A stretch of DNA of 64,000 nt from Chryseobacterium sp. MFBS3-17. Lineage in GTDB: Bacteria > Bacteroidota > Bacteroidia > Flavobacteriales > Weeksellaceae. The notes under the pieces are model-generated. The model was given only the letters and a program-made list of their open reading frames with translations, was not told the DNA's origin and did not search any database. The stretch lies in the NCBI RefSeq assembly GCF_020687745.1, contig NZ_JAJEWK010000011.1, positions 62,001-126,000 on the forward strand, written 5' to 3'. A program made the position numbers and the translations under genes. The first letter of the stretch is position 1; the number at the start of each line of letters is the position of its first letter. This document shows, piece after piece, positions 19,001 to 25,963 of the stretch.

Positions 19001-19094
19001 TAAGCAGGAATCCTTCTATCTCTTCAGTGAAATGGTGGATAAGGTGAATAAAGAAACCATTTCATTCCTCTTCAAAGGTGAGATACCCACATAA
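16023..19094 (+). CDS. secA: Protein translocase ATPase SecA
   Basis: The 1023-residue protein drives preproteins through SecYEG. Walker A is at residues 195-199 (GEGKT, K198), followed by the DEVD box, the MTGTAETE region, VGTTSVE, and the helicase motif [14 protein letters not shown] long insertion after the ISGPVPQ segment (about 120 residues, [11 protein letters not shown] onward) is the one seen in Bacteroidota SecA. The protein ends [13 protein letters not shown] and so lacks the C-terminal zinc-binding tail (PCPCGSGKKYK type) found in many SecA proteins. It is followed by a strong terminator. Confidence 0.97.
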   Translation: MSFLNKVLKSFLGDKNESDLKEVKKVVGKIKAVEGPIHELTDDGLREKTNAFREKIKAASASVTDQIAQTKEQIQTTTNIDEKEALFNKVETLNKEAYQLEEKVLNEILPEAFALVKETARRWAQNGEIRVTATDWDRELAETRDFVEIQGDQAIWKNTWNAHGTEIVWDMVHYDVQFIGGVVLHSGKIAEMATGEGKTLVGTLPIYLNALPGRGVHVVTVNDYLAKRDSAWMGPLYQFHGLSIDCIDNHQPNSDGRRKAYNCNITYGTNNEFGFDYLRDNMVTSPTELVQGELNFAIVDEVDSVLVDDARTPLIISGPVPQGDRQEFDVLKPSVDRIVAVQKQTITQIFNEAKKLIAAGNTKDGGFKLLQAYRGLPKNRQLIKFLSESGNKTLLQKTEAQYMADNNREMPKVDKDLYFVIDEKNNQIDLTDKGVEYMSQGNDDKDFFVLQDIATEIAELEAKNLSKDEEFAAREELFRDFAVKSERVHTMNQLLKAYTLFEKDDEYVVIDGEVKIVDEQTGRIMDGRRYSDGLHQAIEAKENVKIEAATQTFATVTLQNYFRMYNKLAGMTGTAETEAGELWQIYKLDVVVIPTNRPIQRDDRQDLVYKTNREKYNAVIEEVERLTAAGRPVLVGTTSVEISQLLSKALQLRKIPHQVLNAKLHQKEAEIVAEAGRPGQVTIATNMAGRGTDIKLREGVKEAGGLAIIGTERHDSRRVDRQLRGRAGRQGDPGSSQFYVSLEDNLMRLFGSERIAKMMDRMGHKEGEVIQHSMISKSIERAQKKVEENNFGIRKRLLEYDDVMNKQRDVIYKRRKNALFGDHLKYDISNMIFDVAQSIVTTAKNEGSYKEFEYEIIKYFTMEAPVSENDFKNKQIPELTDIVYKAAEEDYKNRLELMKEKSFPIIENVYQNQGSMFKMIQVPFTDGTRTLTIVADLQKAFDTKCQSLIDDFEKNITLSIIDENWKNHLREMDDLRRSSQGAVYEQKDPLVIYKQESFYLFSEMVDKVNKETISFLFKGEIPT

Positions 19095-19118
19095 TCATCA
19101 GATTACTGATCAAGCAGA

Positions 19119-19147
19119 ACGGGCAATTTCAATTGCCCGTTTTTTTG
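19119..19147 (+). terminator. secA terminator
   Basis: ACGGGCAATT and AATTGCCCGT (19119-19128 and 19131-19140) form a ten-pair stem with a two-base gap, followed by TTTTTTG. Confidence 0.85.
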
Positions 19148-19781
19148 TGTGAAAATGTGAATGCCATGAGTGGTTGCAAAGCCTACAACTGGTACGACAC
19201 CCTTGGCAGAGCTGTGGGCAGCCACAGCATCAATCATCTGGCTGACGGGAACTTAGACGGTGATTTGTTTAGATATCAGATAAAATATACAGACCTTGTG
19301 TACTCCCCGCTCCCGTGCGATTGCATCACAAGGTAATAATGTCTTTGCATCATACAGAAGTTTTCAGTATTTTTGATTGGTGGTGATCTTTAAAATATTA
19401 CCGGCCACACGAAAGGATTGACTCCGTCGAATTTCGTTTCGTGCAGCAGCGGGGTGTTTTGATTTTTGTGGATATTTAAATATTGGTGCCACACGAAAGG
19501 ATTCGTGCGGCAGCGGGGGTTTTGGGTAAGAATGAATTTTGGAAAAATAATAATTATGATGAGTAAGGAACTGAACGGCTCAAAGTCTCCCGACTCGTTG
19601 AGCGGATAAACGGATAGTTTGACTTCATGGAAGATGATTTCGTGCGGCAGCCGGCAGTCCCGTAATCCGCCATGAAAAATTTATTGAATGAGATTTGAAC
19701 AGCGTCAGCAGGGACCTCAGAAATTTTAAAATTTATCAATCATTAATTTTTGTACTTTTATTGCTTTAATTTTAAACCAAA
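19148..19781. other. Gene-free stretch with several hairpins
   Basis: No convincing gene is seen in these 634 bases. Open frames of 67 (plus, from 19133) and 61 codons (minus) exist but start inside the terminator or resemble nothing. The stretch holds a hairpin GCTGTGG-gcag-CCACAGC (19211-19228), a longer-range inverted repeat CCTTGTG/CACAAGG (19294-19300 and 19327-19333), the palindromic repeat units listed separately, and an AT-rich promoter-like end before the ROK kinase gene. It could contain a small RNA, remnants of a mobile element, or both. Confidence 0.5.
19404..19523. repeat. REP-like palindromic repeat, two units plus a fragment
   Basis: Unit 1 (19404-19460) and unit 2 (19488-19523) share the left part GCCACACGAAAGGATT and the right part CGTGC(A/G)GCAGCGGGG followed by a TTTT run. 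In unit 2 the parts abut, so GCCACACGAA pairs with TTCGTGCGGC around the loop AGGA (nine of ten pairs). Unit 1 carries 20 extra bases that lengthen the hairpin, including GACtccGTC at its tip. A third right-hand fragment, TTTCGTGCGGCAG, is at 19638-19650. No further copy was noticed elsewhere in the window. Confidence 0.65.
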
Positions 19782-20753
19782 ATGGCAATAATTGATCTGT
19801 CACAGCAGGTGGCTCTCGGCATCGACATCGGGGGAACCAATACCAAATTTGGACTGGTGAATCACCGGGGCGAAATTCTGGCAAAAGATTCCATGAAAAC
19901 GGACAGCCATGAAGAAGTGGAAGATTTCATAGACGAACTTTATGAAAATCTGCAGCCCCTGATTTCACAATACTGCACTGACCGGGAACTTGCCGGCATA
20001 GGAATCGGAGCGCCCAATGCCAATTACTATAAAGGAACCATCGAGCAGGCACCCAATCTGCGCTGGACCGGCGTCATTCCTTTCGCTGAGCTGATGACCA
20101 AAAGGTTTAATCTCCCCTGTAAAATGACCAATGATGCCAATGCCGCTGCACTGGGCGAGATGATGTACGGCGCTGCCCGGGGAATGCAGGACTTCATTAT
20201 GATCACGCTGGGCACCGGCGTGGGAGCAGGCATTGTAAGCAGTGGCAAAATCGTGTACGGCCATGACGGATTTGCCGGAGAACTGGGGCATACCATTGTG
20301 AAGCCCGGCGGCAGAAAACACTGGAGTACCGGCTCCGAGGGAAGTCTGGAAGCATACGCTTCGGCTACAGGAATCACCATCACCGCAAAAAAAATGCGGG
20401 CAGAATTTCCGGATTCTCTGCTGAACAGTTTTGCGGAGAAAGATGTCAATGCCAAAACGGTGTACGAATGCGCCCTGAAGAACGATGCCACAGCCATAGA
20501 AGTGTTCCGGTACACGGGGCAGAAACTGGGCGAAGCATTTGCCAACTTTGTCATGTTTTCTTCGCCGCAAGCCATTTTGCTCTTCGGAGGCGTCATCCGT
20601 GCTGGAGATTTTATCCTGGAACCTGCAAGACGGCATATGGAGAAAAATTTGTTGCCCATCTTCCGGGACAAAGTAAAACTGGTTTTCAGCGAACTGAATG
20701 AGGCAGATGCCGCCATCCTGGGTGCCAGCGCACTAGTTTGGGAGCAATCATAA
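19782..20753 (+). CDS. ROK family sugar kinase (glucokinase-like)
   Basis: The 323-residue protein has the ROK/glucokinase ATP site DIGGTNTKFGLV (residues 15-26), the MTNDANAAALGE sugar-site motif and GTGVGAGI. It probably phosphorylates a hexose. The histidine of GELGHT is present, but the cysteine cluster that binds structural zinc in most ROK proteins (CxCGxxGC) is replaced by WSTGSEGS, so all three cysteines are missing. Neighbours give no hint of the sugar. msrA follows 38 bases after the stop. Confidence 0.85.
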   Translation: MAIIDLSQQVALGIDIGGTNTKFGLVNHRGEILAKDSMKTDSHEEVEDFIDELYENLQPLISQYCTDRELAGIGIGAPNANYYKGTIEQAPNLRWTGVIPFAELMTKRFNLPCKMTNDANAAALGEMMYGAARGMQDFIMITLGTGVGAGIVSSGKIVYGHDGFAGELGHTIVKPGGRKHWSTGSEGSLEAYASATGITITAKKMRAEFPDSLLNSFAEKDVNAKTVYECALKNDATAIEVFRYTGQKLGEAFANFVMFSSPQAILLFGGVIRAGDFILEPARRHMEKNLLPIFRDKVKLVFSELNEADAAILGASALVWEQS

Positions 20754-20791
20754 TTAATTCCGAACTTTGCCGTTCAACTTATACAGCAGCT

Positions 20792-21448
20792 ATGAAAAAG
20801 TTATTGCTCATCCTTATCTGCATCATCAGCATCTGCTGCAGTGGCAATGGTGCCCAACCTCTTAATTTATCTGATCAAAAAATGAATAACAGTCAAAATA
20901 CAGCACAATTGGTTTTCGGTGGCGGATGTTTCTGGTGCGTAGAAAGTTGCTTCAATATGCTTAAAGGCGTGGAAGCAGCCATCTCCGGATATGCCGGAGG
21001 CCACGTGGCCAATCCTTCCTATGAGGAGGTCTGCACCGGGACGACCGGTCATGCAGAAGTGGTTCAGATTACCTACAATCCTGATATCATCAGCTACGAA
21101 CAGCTCATGGAAGTGTTTTTCTTTCTGCATGATCCTACCCAGCTGAACAGGCAGGGAAACGACATTGGAACCCAGTATCGTTCTGTGATTTTTTATCAGG
21201 ACAAAAACGAAAAGCAAAAAGCGGAAACGGCCATTCAGGTTTCAGAAAATTCGGGCAAATGGCCGGGGAAATATGTGACGGAACTGGCGCCACTGGAGAA
21301 ATTCTGGCCCGCCGAGGCTTATCACCAGGGGTATTACAGTGCCAATCCCAATCAGCCGTATTGTTCTGCGGTGGTAGGACCCAAAATTCAGAAATTTAAA
21401 AAATATTTTGGTGAAAAAGGATGGTTGAAAGCGGATCAGATCAATTGA
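20792..21448 (+). CDS. msrA: Peptide methionine sulfoxide reductase A, exported
   Basis: This is a 218-residue protein with a hydrophobic N-terminus ending ISICCSG that looks like a lipoprotein signal, then the MsrA domain with catalytic C46 in GGGCFWC. It also has the HAEVVQITYNP, DPTQLNRQGNDIGTQYRS and YHQGYY motifs. It reduces methionine-S-sulfoxide in proteins, here apparently in the periplasm. The ATG at 20792 was chosen because it opens the signal sequence. Its 3' end overlaps the convergent DUF3267 gene by 8 bases. Confidence 0.93.
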   Translation: MKKLLLILICIISICCSGNGAQPLNLSDQKMNNSQNTAQLVFGGGCFWCVESCFNMLKGVEAAISGYAGGHVANPSYEEVCTGTTGHAEVVQITYNPDIISYEQLMEVFFFLHDPTQLNRQGNDIGTQYRSVIFYQDKNEKQKAETAIQVSENSGKWPGKYVTELAPLEKFWPAEAYHQGYYSANPNQPYCSAVVGPKIQKFKKYFGEKGWLKADQIN

Positions 21449-22016
21449 TTCCGGTTTTTTTCCGGTAAATCCAGTAACCGGCTTCAGTGGGATGATCCTG
21501 AACATAATCTTCGGGACTTTCTTTACGGATGAGGTTGTAGATCATTAAATCTCCTGCCGCACTGCCGCTCAGCACAATGCCAAATAACAGTAACGGAGCA
21601 TTTCCCAGAGCAATGCCTGCAACAGCCGGCAGGATTCCTACCAGAATAAGCGGAGCCAGCAGTGCTTTGATATAGTGCTTCACCTTCAGGGGTTCCTTGC
21701 AATGAGCGTATGGAGTAAGCATTTTCCACATCACCCCGAATTTTACAGAACGGAAGCCCTGTTTGGCATAGCGGGCAAAGAATATTCCGTGCACCAGTTC
21801 GTGCAGTGCAATCCCGAACAGGATTCCGATAACCGGTCCGGAAATGGTGAGCAGTCGAAAGTCTACAAGAATAAGATCAATGCTGTTAAACCCCCAGATC
21901 AGAAGATAAGGAGTGGCAAACAGTACTGTAAAAAATGCGAAATAGAGCAGCGCCTGGAAATTGGCCTTTACCAAATCTATGGTTTGCATTTCTTTATGAT
22001 ACTGACTGAAATCCAT
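21441..22016 (-). CDS. DUF3267 family membrane protein, putative zinc metalloprotease
   Basis: The 191-residue protein has about four membrane segments and the zincin motif HELVH in LHELVHGIFFARY (around residue 70), placed within the membrane region as in intramembrane or membrane-bound metallopeptidases. The DUF3267 family is described as putative zincin peptidases. No substrate is known. It lies 41 bases downstream of the acetyltransferase gene on the same strand and may belong to that transcription unit. Confidence 0.75.
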   Translation of the reverse strand: MDFSQYHKEMQTIDLVKANFQALLYFAFFTVLFATPYLLIWGFNSIDLILVDFRLLTISGPVIGILFGIALHELVHGIFFARYAKQGFRSVKFGVMWKMLTPYAHCKEPLKVKHYIKALLAPLILVGILPAVAGIALGNAPLLLFGIVLSGSAAGDLMIYNLIRKESPEDYVQDHPTEAGYWIYRKKTGIN

Positions 22017-22057
22017 TCTGTGTGATTTACCGATAGGTATCCCATATCCGGGCTTTG

Positions 22058-22507
22058 TTACAGCCTCAGCATCTCGGTATGGGGCAGGTGGTCTTCCAGA
22101 TATTGCTTTCCGGTGTTCTCAAAACCGAATTCTTCATAAAATCGGATGAGGTAATCCTGCGCTGAAATCCGGATCTGTGACGTGCCATATCGTGTTTCTA
22201 TGGCTGATATAGCAATGTGCATCAGGGATTTGCCCAGTTTCAGGCGGCGGTAATCTGTTCCTGTGAGCACCCTGCCTATAGATGCTTCATCATATTTAAT
22301 TCCGGGAGCGAAAATACGGCAATAGGCCGCAATGTTACCGTTTATTTCTGCCCGGATGTGCACGGCATGTTCATCAGACCCGTCTAAATCCTGATAGGGA
22401 CAGTTCTGTTCCACCACAAAAACATCGGCTCGCACCTGCAATATTTTATAGAGTTCACTAGTAGAGAGCTCGTGGAAGGTCTGGATATGCCATACGGGCT
22501 TATTCAT
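22058..22507 (-). CDS. ElaA-like GNAT N-acetyltransferase
   Basis: The 149-residue protein starts WHIQTFHELSTSELYKILQVRADVFVVEQNCPYQDLD, which is the ElaA signature, and has the acetyl-CoA loop region IGRVLTGTDYRRLKLGKSLM. The ATG at 22507 is preferred to the TTG one codon earlier. The start overlaps the end of the engB gene by 8 bases, indicating coupled translation. The acetyl acceptor is unknown. Confidence 0.85.
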   Translation of the reverse strand: MNKPVWHIQTFHELSTSELYKILQVRADVFVVEQNCPYQDLDGSDEHAVHIRAEINGNIAAYCRIFAPGIKYDEASIGRVLTGTDYRRLKLGKSLMHIAISAIETRYGTSQIRISAQDYLIRFYEEFGFENTGKQYLEDHLPHTEMLRL

Positions 22508-23123
22508 CAAAACGGACGTGATTTTGTTGGAGGAAATCGTTGGTCTTGCCGATGAATTTTAAAATCTCATCGGTTCCTTCTTTCTTCTCGGCAGATGTGA
22601 CGTACAGTTCAGGCAGCGAATCCCAGGTTTTCAGCAGTTCGTTTTTGTAGCTTTCCACATTCTTAATCACTGCATTGGGCTTCAGTTTATCTGCTTTTGT
22701 GAATACAATGGAAAATGGAATGCCGTTTTCACCGCACCATTCTATAAATTCAATATCAATTTTCTGTGGCTCATGGCGTACATCTACCAGCACGAAAAGG
22801 TTCACCAGGTTTTTCCGGTTCAGAATATAATTGGTAATCAGTTTTTCAAAGTCGCGCCGCAAAACTTTGGAAACACGGGCGTATCCATAGCCGGGCAAAT
22901 CCGTAAGGTACCAATTTTCATTGACCAGAAAATGGTTGATGAGCTGGGTTTTTCCGGGGGTCTGAGAGGTTTTGGCCAGATCTTTATGGTTCATCATGGC
23001 ATTGATCAGCGAAGACTTTCCCACATTGGAACGGCCGATGAAGGCGTATTCCGGAAGGGTGGGTTCCGGGCATTCCTGCCACTTTCCGGAGCTTTTGACA
23101 AACGAAACTGTTTTGACAGTCAT
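22500..23123 (-). CDS. engB: Ribosome biogenesis GTPase EngB/YihA/YsxC
   Basis: The 207-residue GTPase has G1 GRSNVGKSS (residues 30-38), the TSQTPGKTQ switch I region, G3 DLPGYG, and G4 TKAD, all as in EngB, which is needed for assembly of the large ribosomal subunit. The order hydrolase, engB, ElaA-like acetyltransferase, divergent from the dcw cluster, is a familiar arrangement in flavobacteria. A possible terminator separates it from the hydrolase gene upstream. Confidence 0.95.
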   Translation of the reverse strand: MTVKTVSFVKSSGKWQECPEPTLPEYAFIGRSNVGKSSLINAMMNHKDLAKTSQTPGKTQLINHFLVNENWYLTDLPGYGYARVSKVLRRDFEKLITNYILNRKNLVNLFVLVDVRHEPQKIDIEFIEWCGENGIPFSIVFTKADKLKPNAVIKNVESYKNELLKTWDSLPELYVTSAEKKEGTDEILKFIGKTNDFLQQNHVRFDE

Positions 23124-23133
23124 ATTTTCAGTT

Positions 23134-23160
23134 TAAAAAAAAATGGAAATGTTTATTTCC
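23134..23160 (-). terminator. Possible terminator of the alpha/beta hydrolase gene
   Basis: On the minus strand GGAAAT-aaac-ATTTCC is followed by ATTTTTTTTT. The stem is short, so read-through into engB is likely. Confidence 0.45.
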
Positions 23161-23175
23161 GGTAAATATCGGGTG

Positions 23176-23937
23176 CTATGCTCTGCTTTTCAACCAGTCA
23201 TAAAGAATCTGGTTAAAGGCGTCCGGTTTTTCCATCATGGCTGCATGACCGCATTCATCAATCCAGAACAAATCTGAATCCGGAATCAGGCGGTCCATTT
23301 CTACGGCCACATCTGGTGGTGTTACATTATCCTGTTTGCCCCAGATGATGCAGGTGGGTGGTTGAATTTTGTGGAGTTCCGGTTCCATATTGTGTTTAAT
23401 GGCGCTTCTGGCCAGCATTACGGTTTTAATGCCTTTGCTTCGGTCATTCACTACAGAAAACACTTCGTCTACCAGTTCTTCGGTGGCCACTTTGGGGTCA
23501 TAGAAAACTTCTTCTGCTTTTTTACGAATGTATTCGCGGTCGTTTTTCCGCGGAAAACTGTCGCCGAAAGACCGTTCATATAATCCTGAGCTGCCGGTGA
23601 GCACCAGGTATTTTACCAGTTCCGGTCTGGAGAGGGTCAGGATAAGTCCCACATGTCCGCCCATAGAATTGCCCACTACAATAGCGGGTTCTCCTACTTC
23701 CTCAGAAATGAATCTGGCCACAAACTTCGCCAGACTGGACAAATTGGTGTTCAGAATTGGCAAATCGTATACGGGCAGGGTGGGGAAATATACTTTATAT
23801 CCTCTGGTAGAAAAAAACTCTATCAATTTGGTGAAATTACTCAGTCCGCCCATCAGTCCTTGCAAAAGCACTATAGGTGTCCCCTCGCCCTCCTCAATGA
23901 AAGAGAATTTTTTCTGTTTTTTGGTTTTAAAAATCAT
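23176..23937 (-). CDS. Alpha/beta hydrolase
   Basis: The 253-residue protein has the oxyanion HG-like region 'LLQGLMGG', the nucleophile elbow GNSMGG (Ser near residue 91), the acid region 'WGKQDNVTP' and the catalytic histidine in ECGHAAMMEKP. It has no signal peptide. The substrate is unknown; family members include esterases and C-C hydrolases. It is divergent from mraZ across 262 bases and has its own promoter element. Confidence 0.85.
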   Translation of the reverse strand: MIFKTKKQKKFSFIEEGEGTPIVLLQGLMGGLSNFTKLIEFFSTRGYKVYFPTLPVYDLPILNTNLSSLAKFVARFISEEVGEPAIVVGNSMGGHVGLILTLSRPELVKYLVLTGSSGLYERSFGDSFPRKNDREYIRKKAEEVFYDPKVATEELVDEVFSVVNDRSKGIKTVMLARSAIKHNMEPELHKIQPPTCIIWGKQDNVTPPDVAVEMDRLIPDSDLFWIDECGHAAMMEKPDAFNQILYDWLKSRA

Positions 23938-23956
23938 AGATCTTATTCAAGCCCTG

Positions 23957-23964
23957 CAAAATTA
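23957..23964 (-). promoter_or_regulatory. TAnnTTTG promoter element of the hydrolase gene
   Basis: TAATTTTG on the minus strand ends 19 bases before the ATG at 23937. Confidence 0.55.
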
Positions 23965-24146
23965 CAAATTTGATTTTTGGATTTATGCTGCTCTTTAATA
24001 TTTTATAAAAATAGCATTTTTTTTCGTAAACAACTTATTTCTGAGTCCTGATTTTAGGTGATGCATACTTTTTTGCTCAACGCGTTTTGCGTCAATTACT
24101 TACATTTTGCGGGTTTCTCTTTTCAAAAGTTATTCACATTAAGTTA

Positions 24147-24175
24147 AAAAGTGGGAAAAAGTGGGAGGTTTTGGA
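24147..24175 (+). promoter_or_regulatory. MraZ-box array upstream of mraZ
   Basis: Two copies of AAAAAGTGGG stand in tandem with exact 10-base phasing (GTGGG at 24151-24155 and 24161-24165), and a weaker TTTGG follows at the same phase (24170-24174). MraZ of other bacteria binds direct repeats of TGGG-N5 or AAAGTG(G/T) in front of its own operon and represses it. Position just upstream of the -7 box suits repression of the dcw operon. Confidence 0.75.
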
Positions 24176-24185
24176 AATAAATATA

Positions 24186-24193
24186 TAAATTTG
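24186..24193 (+). promoter_or_regulatory. TAnnTTTG promoter element of the dcw operon
   Basis: TAAATTTG lies between the MraZ boxes and the mraZ ATG, ending only 6 bases before the start codon, which implies a very short or absent leader if used. Confidence 0.5.
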
Positions 24194-24199
24194 TCCCAA

Positions 24200-24667
24200 A
24201 TGATAAATTTCATTGGCACATATGAATGCAAGATAGACGACAAGGGTCGGCTGAAACTTCCTTCTTCGCTGGCGAAGCAGATGGAAAGCTATGCCGGTGA
24301 ATCCTTTGTGGTGAAGCGTTCTGTGTTTCAGCACTGTCTGGAGGTATATCCCATGCAGGGCTGGGAAAAGCTGATGACGAAGATTAATAAGCTGAACCGT
24401 TTCAACAAGCAAAACGCAGATTTCATCCGCACATTTACCGCGGGTCTTAAGACTGTGGAGCCGGACAGCGCCGGGCGGTTGCAAATCTCGAAAGATTTAA
24501 CTGCTTTTGCAAATCTCACCAAAGAGGTGGTCATCACCAGTGCCGGCGAGTTGTTTGAAATTTGGGACAAAGCAGCTTATGAAGAAGTTATTGCGGCATC
24601 ACAGCAAGATTTTGCCATGCTGGCGCAACAGGTTATGGGCGACATCAGTTTCGATGATGAGAATTAA
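24200..24667 (+). CDS. mraZ: Transcriptional regulator MraZ
   Basis: The 155-residue protein has two AbrB/SpoVT-like repeats, each with the DxxxR motif (CKIDDKGRLKLPSSL and VEPDSAGRLQISKDL). MraZ binds repeats in front of its own operon. The ATG at 24200 gives the conserved start MINFIGTYECK; earlier in-frame GTG codons fall in the MraZ boxes. It leads the dcw cluster, and rsmH starts 29 bases downstream. Confidence 0.93.
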   Translation: MINFIGTYECKIDDKGRLKLPSSLAKQMESYAGESFVVKRSVFQHCLEVYPMQGWEKLMTKINKLNRFNKQNADFIRTFTAGLKTVEPDSAGRLQISKDLTAFANLTKEVVITSAGELFEIWDKAAYEEVIAASQQDFAMLAQQVMGDISFDDEN

Positions 24668-24696
24668 AAAACAAAAACAAAAACACATCCTTTTAT

Positions 24697-25590
24697 ATGT
24701 ATCACAATCCCGTCCTTCTGAAACAGAGCGTAGATCAGCTGGCAATTAATCCGGCCGGAATCTACGTGGACTGTACCTTTGGCGGCGGCGGGCATTCCCG
24801 GGAAATCCTGTCCCGGCTTTCGGACCACGGAAGACTCTATGCTTTTGATCAGGATCTGGATGCTTTGGCTAATGAGATACAGGATTCCCGCTTCACGCTG
24901 ATTAACCAGAACTTCCGCTATCTGGAAAACTCCCTGCTGCTGTATGGGGTGAGCGGTGCAGACGGCATTCTGGCAGACCTGGGGGTGTCTTCTCATCAGT
25001 TTGATGAGGCTGAACGCGGATTTTCTACCCGGAGCGATGCGCCGCTGGATATGCGCATGAATGTGATGCAAACCCTGGATGCCAGAGTCGTGGTGAATGA
25101 TTATGAGGAAGAACAGCTGGCAGACATCTTTTACTATTATGGAGAACTTCGTGAAGCCAGAAAGCTGGCCCGCGAAATTGTTCATCAAAGAAAAACAAAA
25201 AGAATAGCAACCACGGAGGATCTGAAGAATTTATTCTCGTATATCCCTCAGCATAAGCGAAATAAGTTCTTTGCGCAGTTGTTTCAGGCTATCAGAATAG
25301 AGGTGAATCAGGAACTGGAGGCGCTGAAGGAAATGCTGCAGCAGGCATACAGGGTGCTGAAGCCCGGCGGCCGGCTTGTGGTTATTTCATATCACTCTTT
25401 GGAAGACCGGCTGGTAAAGCGGTTTCTGAAGAACGGCATGTTTGAGGGCGAGCCGGAAAGAGACGTGTATGGCAATTATGAAAAGGCGTTTGAACTCCTG
25501 AAAAGTAAAGCTACCGTACCGGACGAAAGTGAAATAGAAGAAAATTCCCGCGCGCGTAGTGCTAAAATGAGAACCGGAATAAAAATATAA
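24697..25590 (+). CDS. rsmH: 16S rRNA (cytosine-1402-N4)-methyltransferase
   Basis: The 297-residue protein begins YHNPVLLKQSVDQL and has the SAM site DCTFGGGGHSREIL, the ADLGVSSHQFDEAERGFS motif and the C-terminal YHSLEDRLVKRF and ARSAKMR segments of RsmH/MraW. It methylates the ribosomal P site and is by custom the second gene of the dcw cluster. Confidence 0.97.
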   Translation: MYHNPVLLKQSVDQLAINPAGIYVDCTFGGGGHSREILSRLSDHGRLYAFDQDLDALANEIQDSRFTLINQNFRYLENSLLLYGVSGADGILADLGVSSHQFDEAERGFSTRSDAPLDMRMNVMQTLDARVVVNDYEEEQLADIFYYYGELREARKLAREIVHQRKTKRIATTEDLKNLFSYIPQHKRNKFFAQLFQAIRIEVNQELEALKEMLQQAYRVLKPGGRLVVISYHSLEDRLVKRFLKNGMFEGEPERDVYGNYEKAFELLKSKATVPDESEIEENSRARSAKMRTGIKI

Positions 25591-25597
25591 ACAAAAA

Positions 25598-25963
25598 GTG
25601 GCAAAGAAATCATCATATAAACCTCAGAAGAAACTGACCTTCATAGATATTGTGAAGGGCAATTTTCTGAACCGTGATGAGATCAAAGTGCACTACAAAT
25701 ATTTTTTGTTGCTGTTTGTCCTCATGATGATCATGATCTACAGCAACCACCTTGTGAATAAAAAAATTGAAATCGTAAACGAACTGAAAGAGCAGAACGA
25801 AGAATATAAATCAAGAAACGCATTTGCCCAGAGCAGACTGATTAAGGTAAAAATGGAATCAGAACTGGGAAAGGAGATGGTCACGGATTCACTGCTTCCG
25901 CTGGAGAATCATCCGCATAAATTATTGATAAAACTGGACAGTACACATGCTAAAGCCAAGTAA
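25598..25963 (+). CDS. ftsL: FtsL-like cell division protein
   Basis: The 121-residue protein has a basic cytoplasmic N-terminus, one membrane helix (about residues 34-52, FLLLFVLMMIMIYSNHL) and a periplasmic helical segment rich in Glu/Lys/Asn that could form a coiled coil. Size, topology and place between rsmH and ftsI identify it as FtsL, although sequence is poorly conserved in this family. Translation starts at GTG, 7 bases after the rsmH stop, and its end overlaps ftsI by 17 bases. Confidence 0.8.
   Translation: MAKKSSYKPQKKLTFIDIVKGNFLNRDEIKVHYKYFLLLFVLMMIMIYSNHLVNKKIEIVNELKEQNEEYKSRNAFAQSRLIKVKMESELGKEMVTDSLLPLENHPHKLLIKLDSTHAKAK

Noticed and set aside
19133-19336. A 67-codon plus-strand open frame after secA
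   Set aside because: Its start lies within the secA terminator hairpin and its translation resembles no known protein, so it is kept only as part of the non-coding-RNA candidate.
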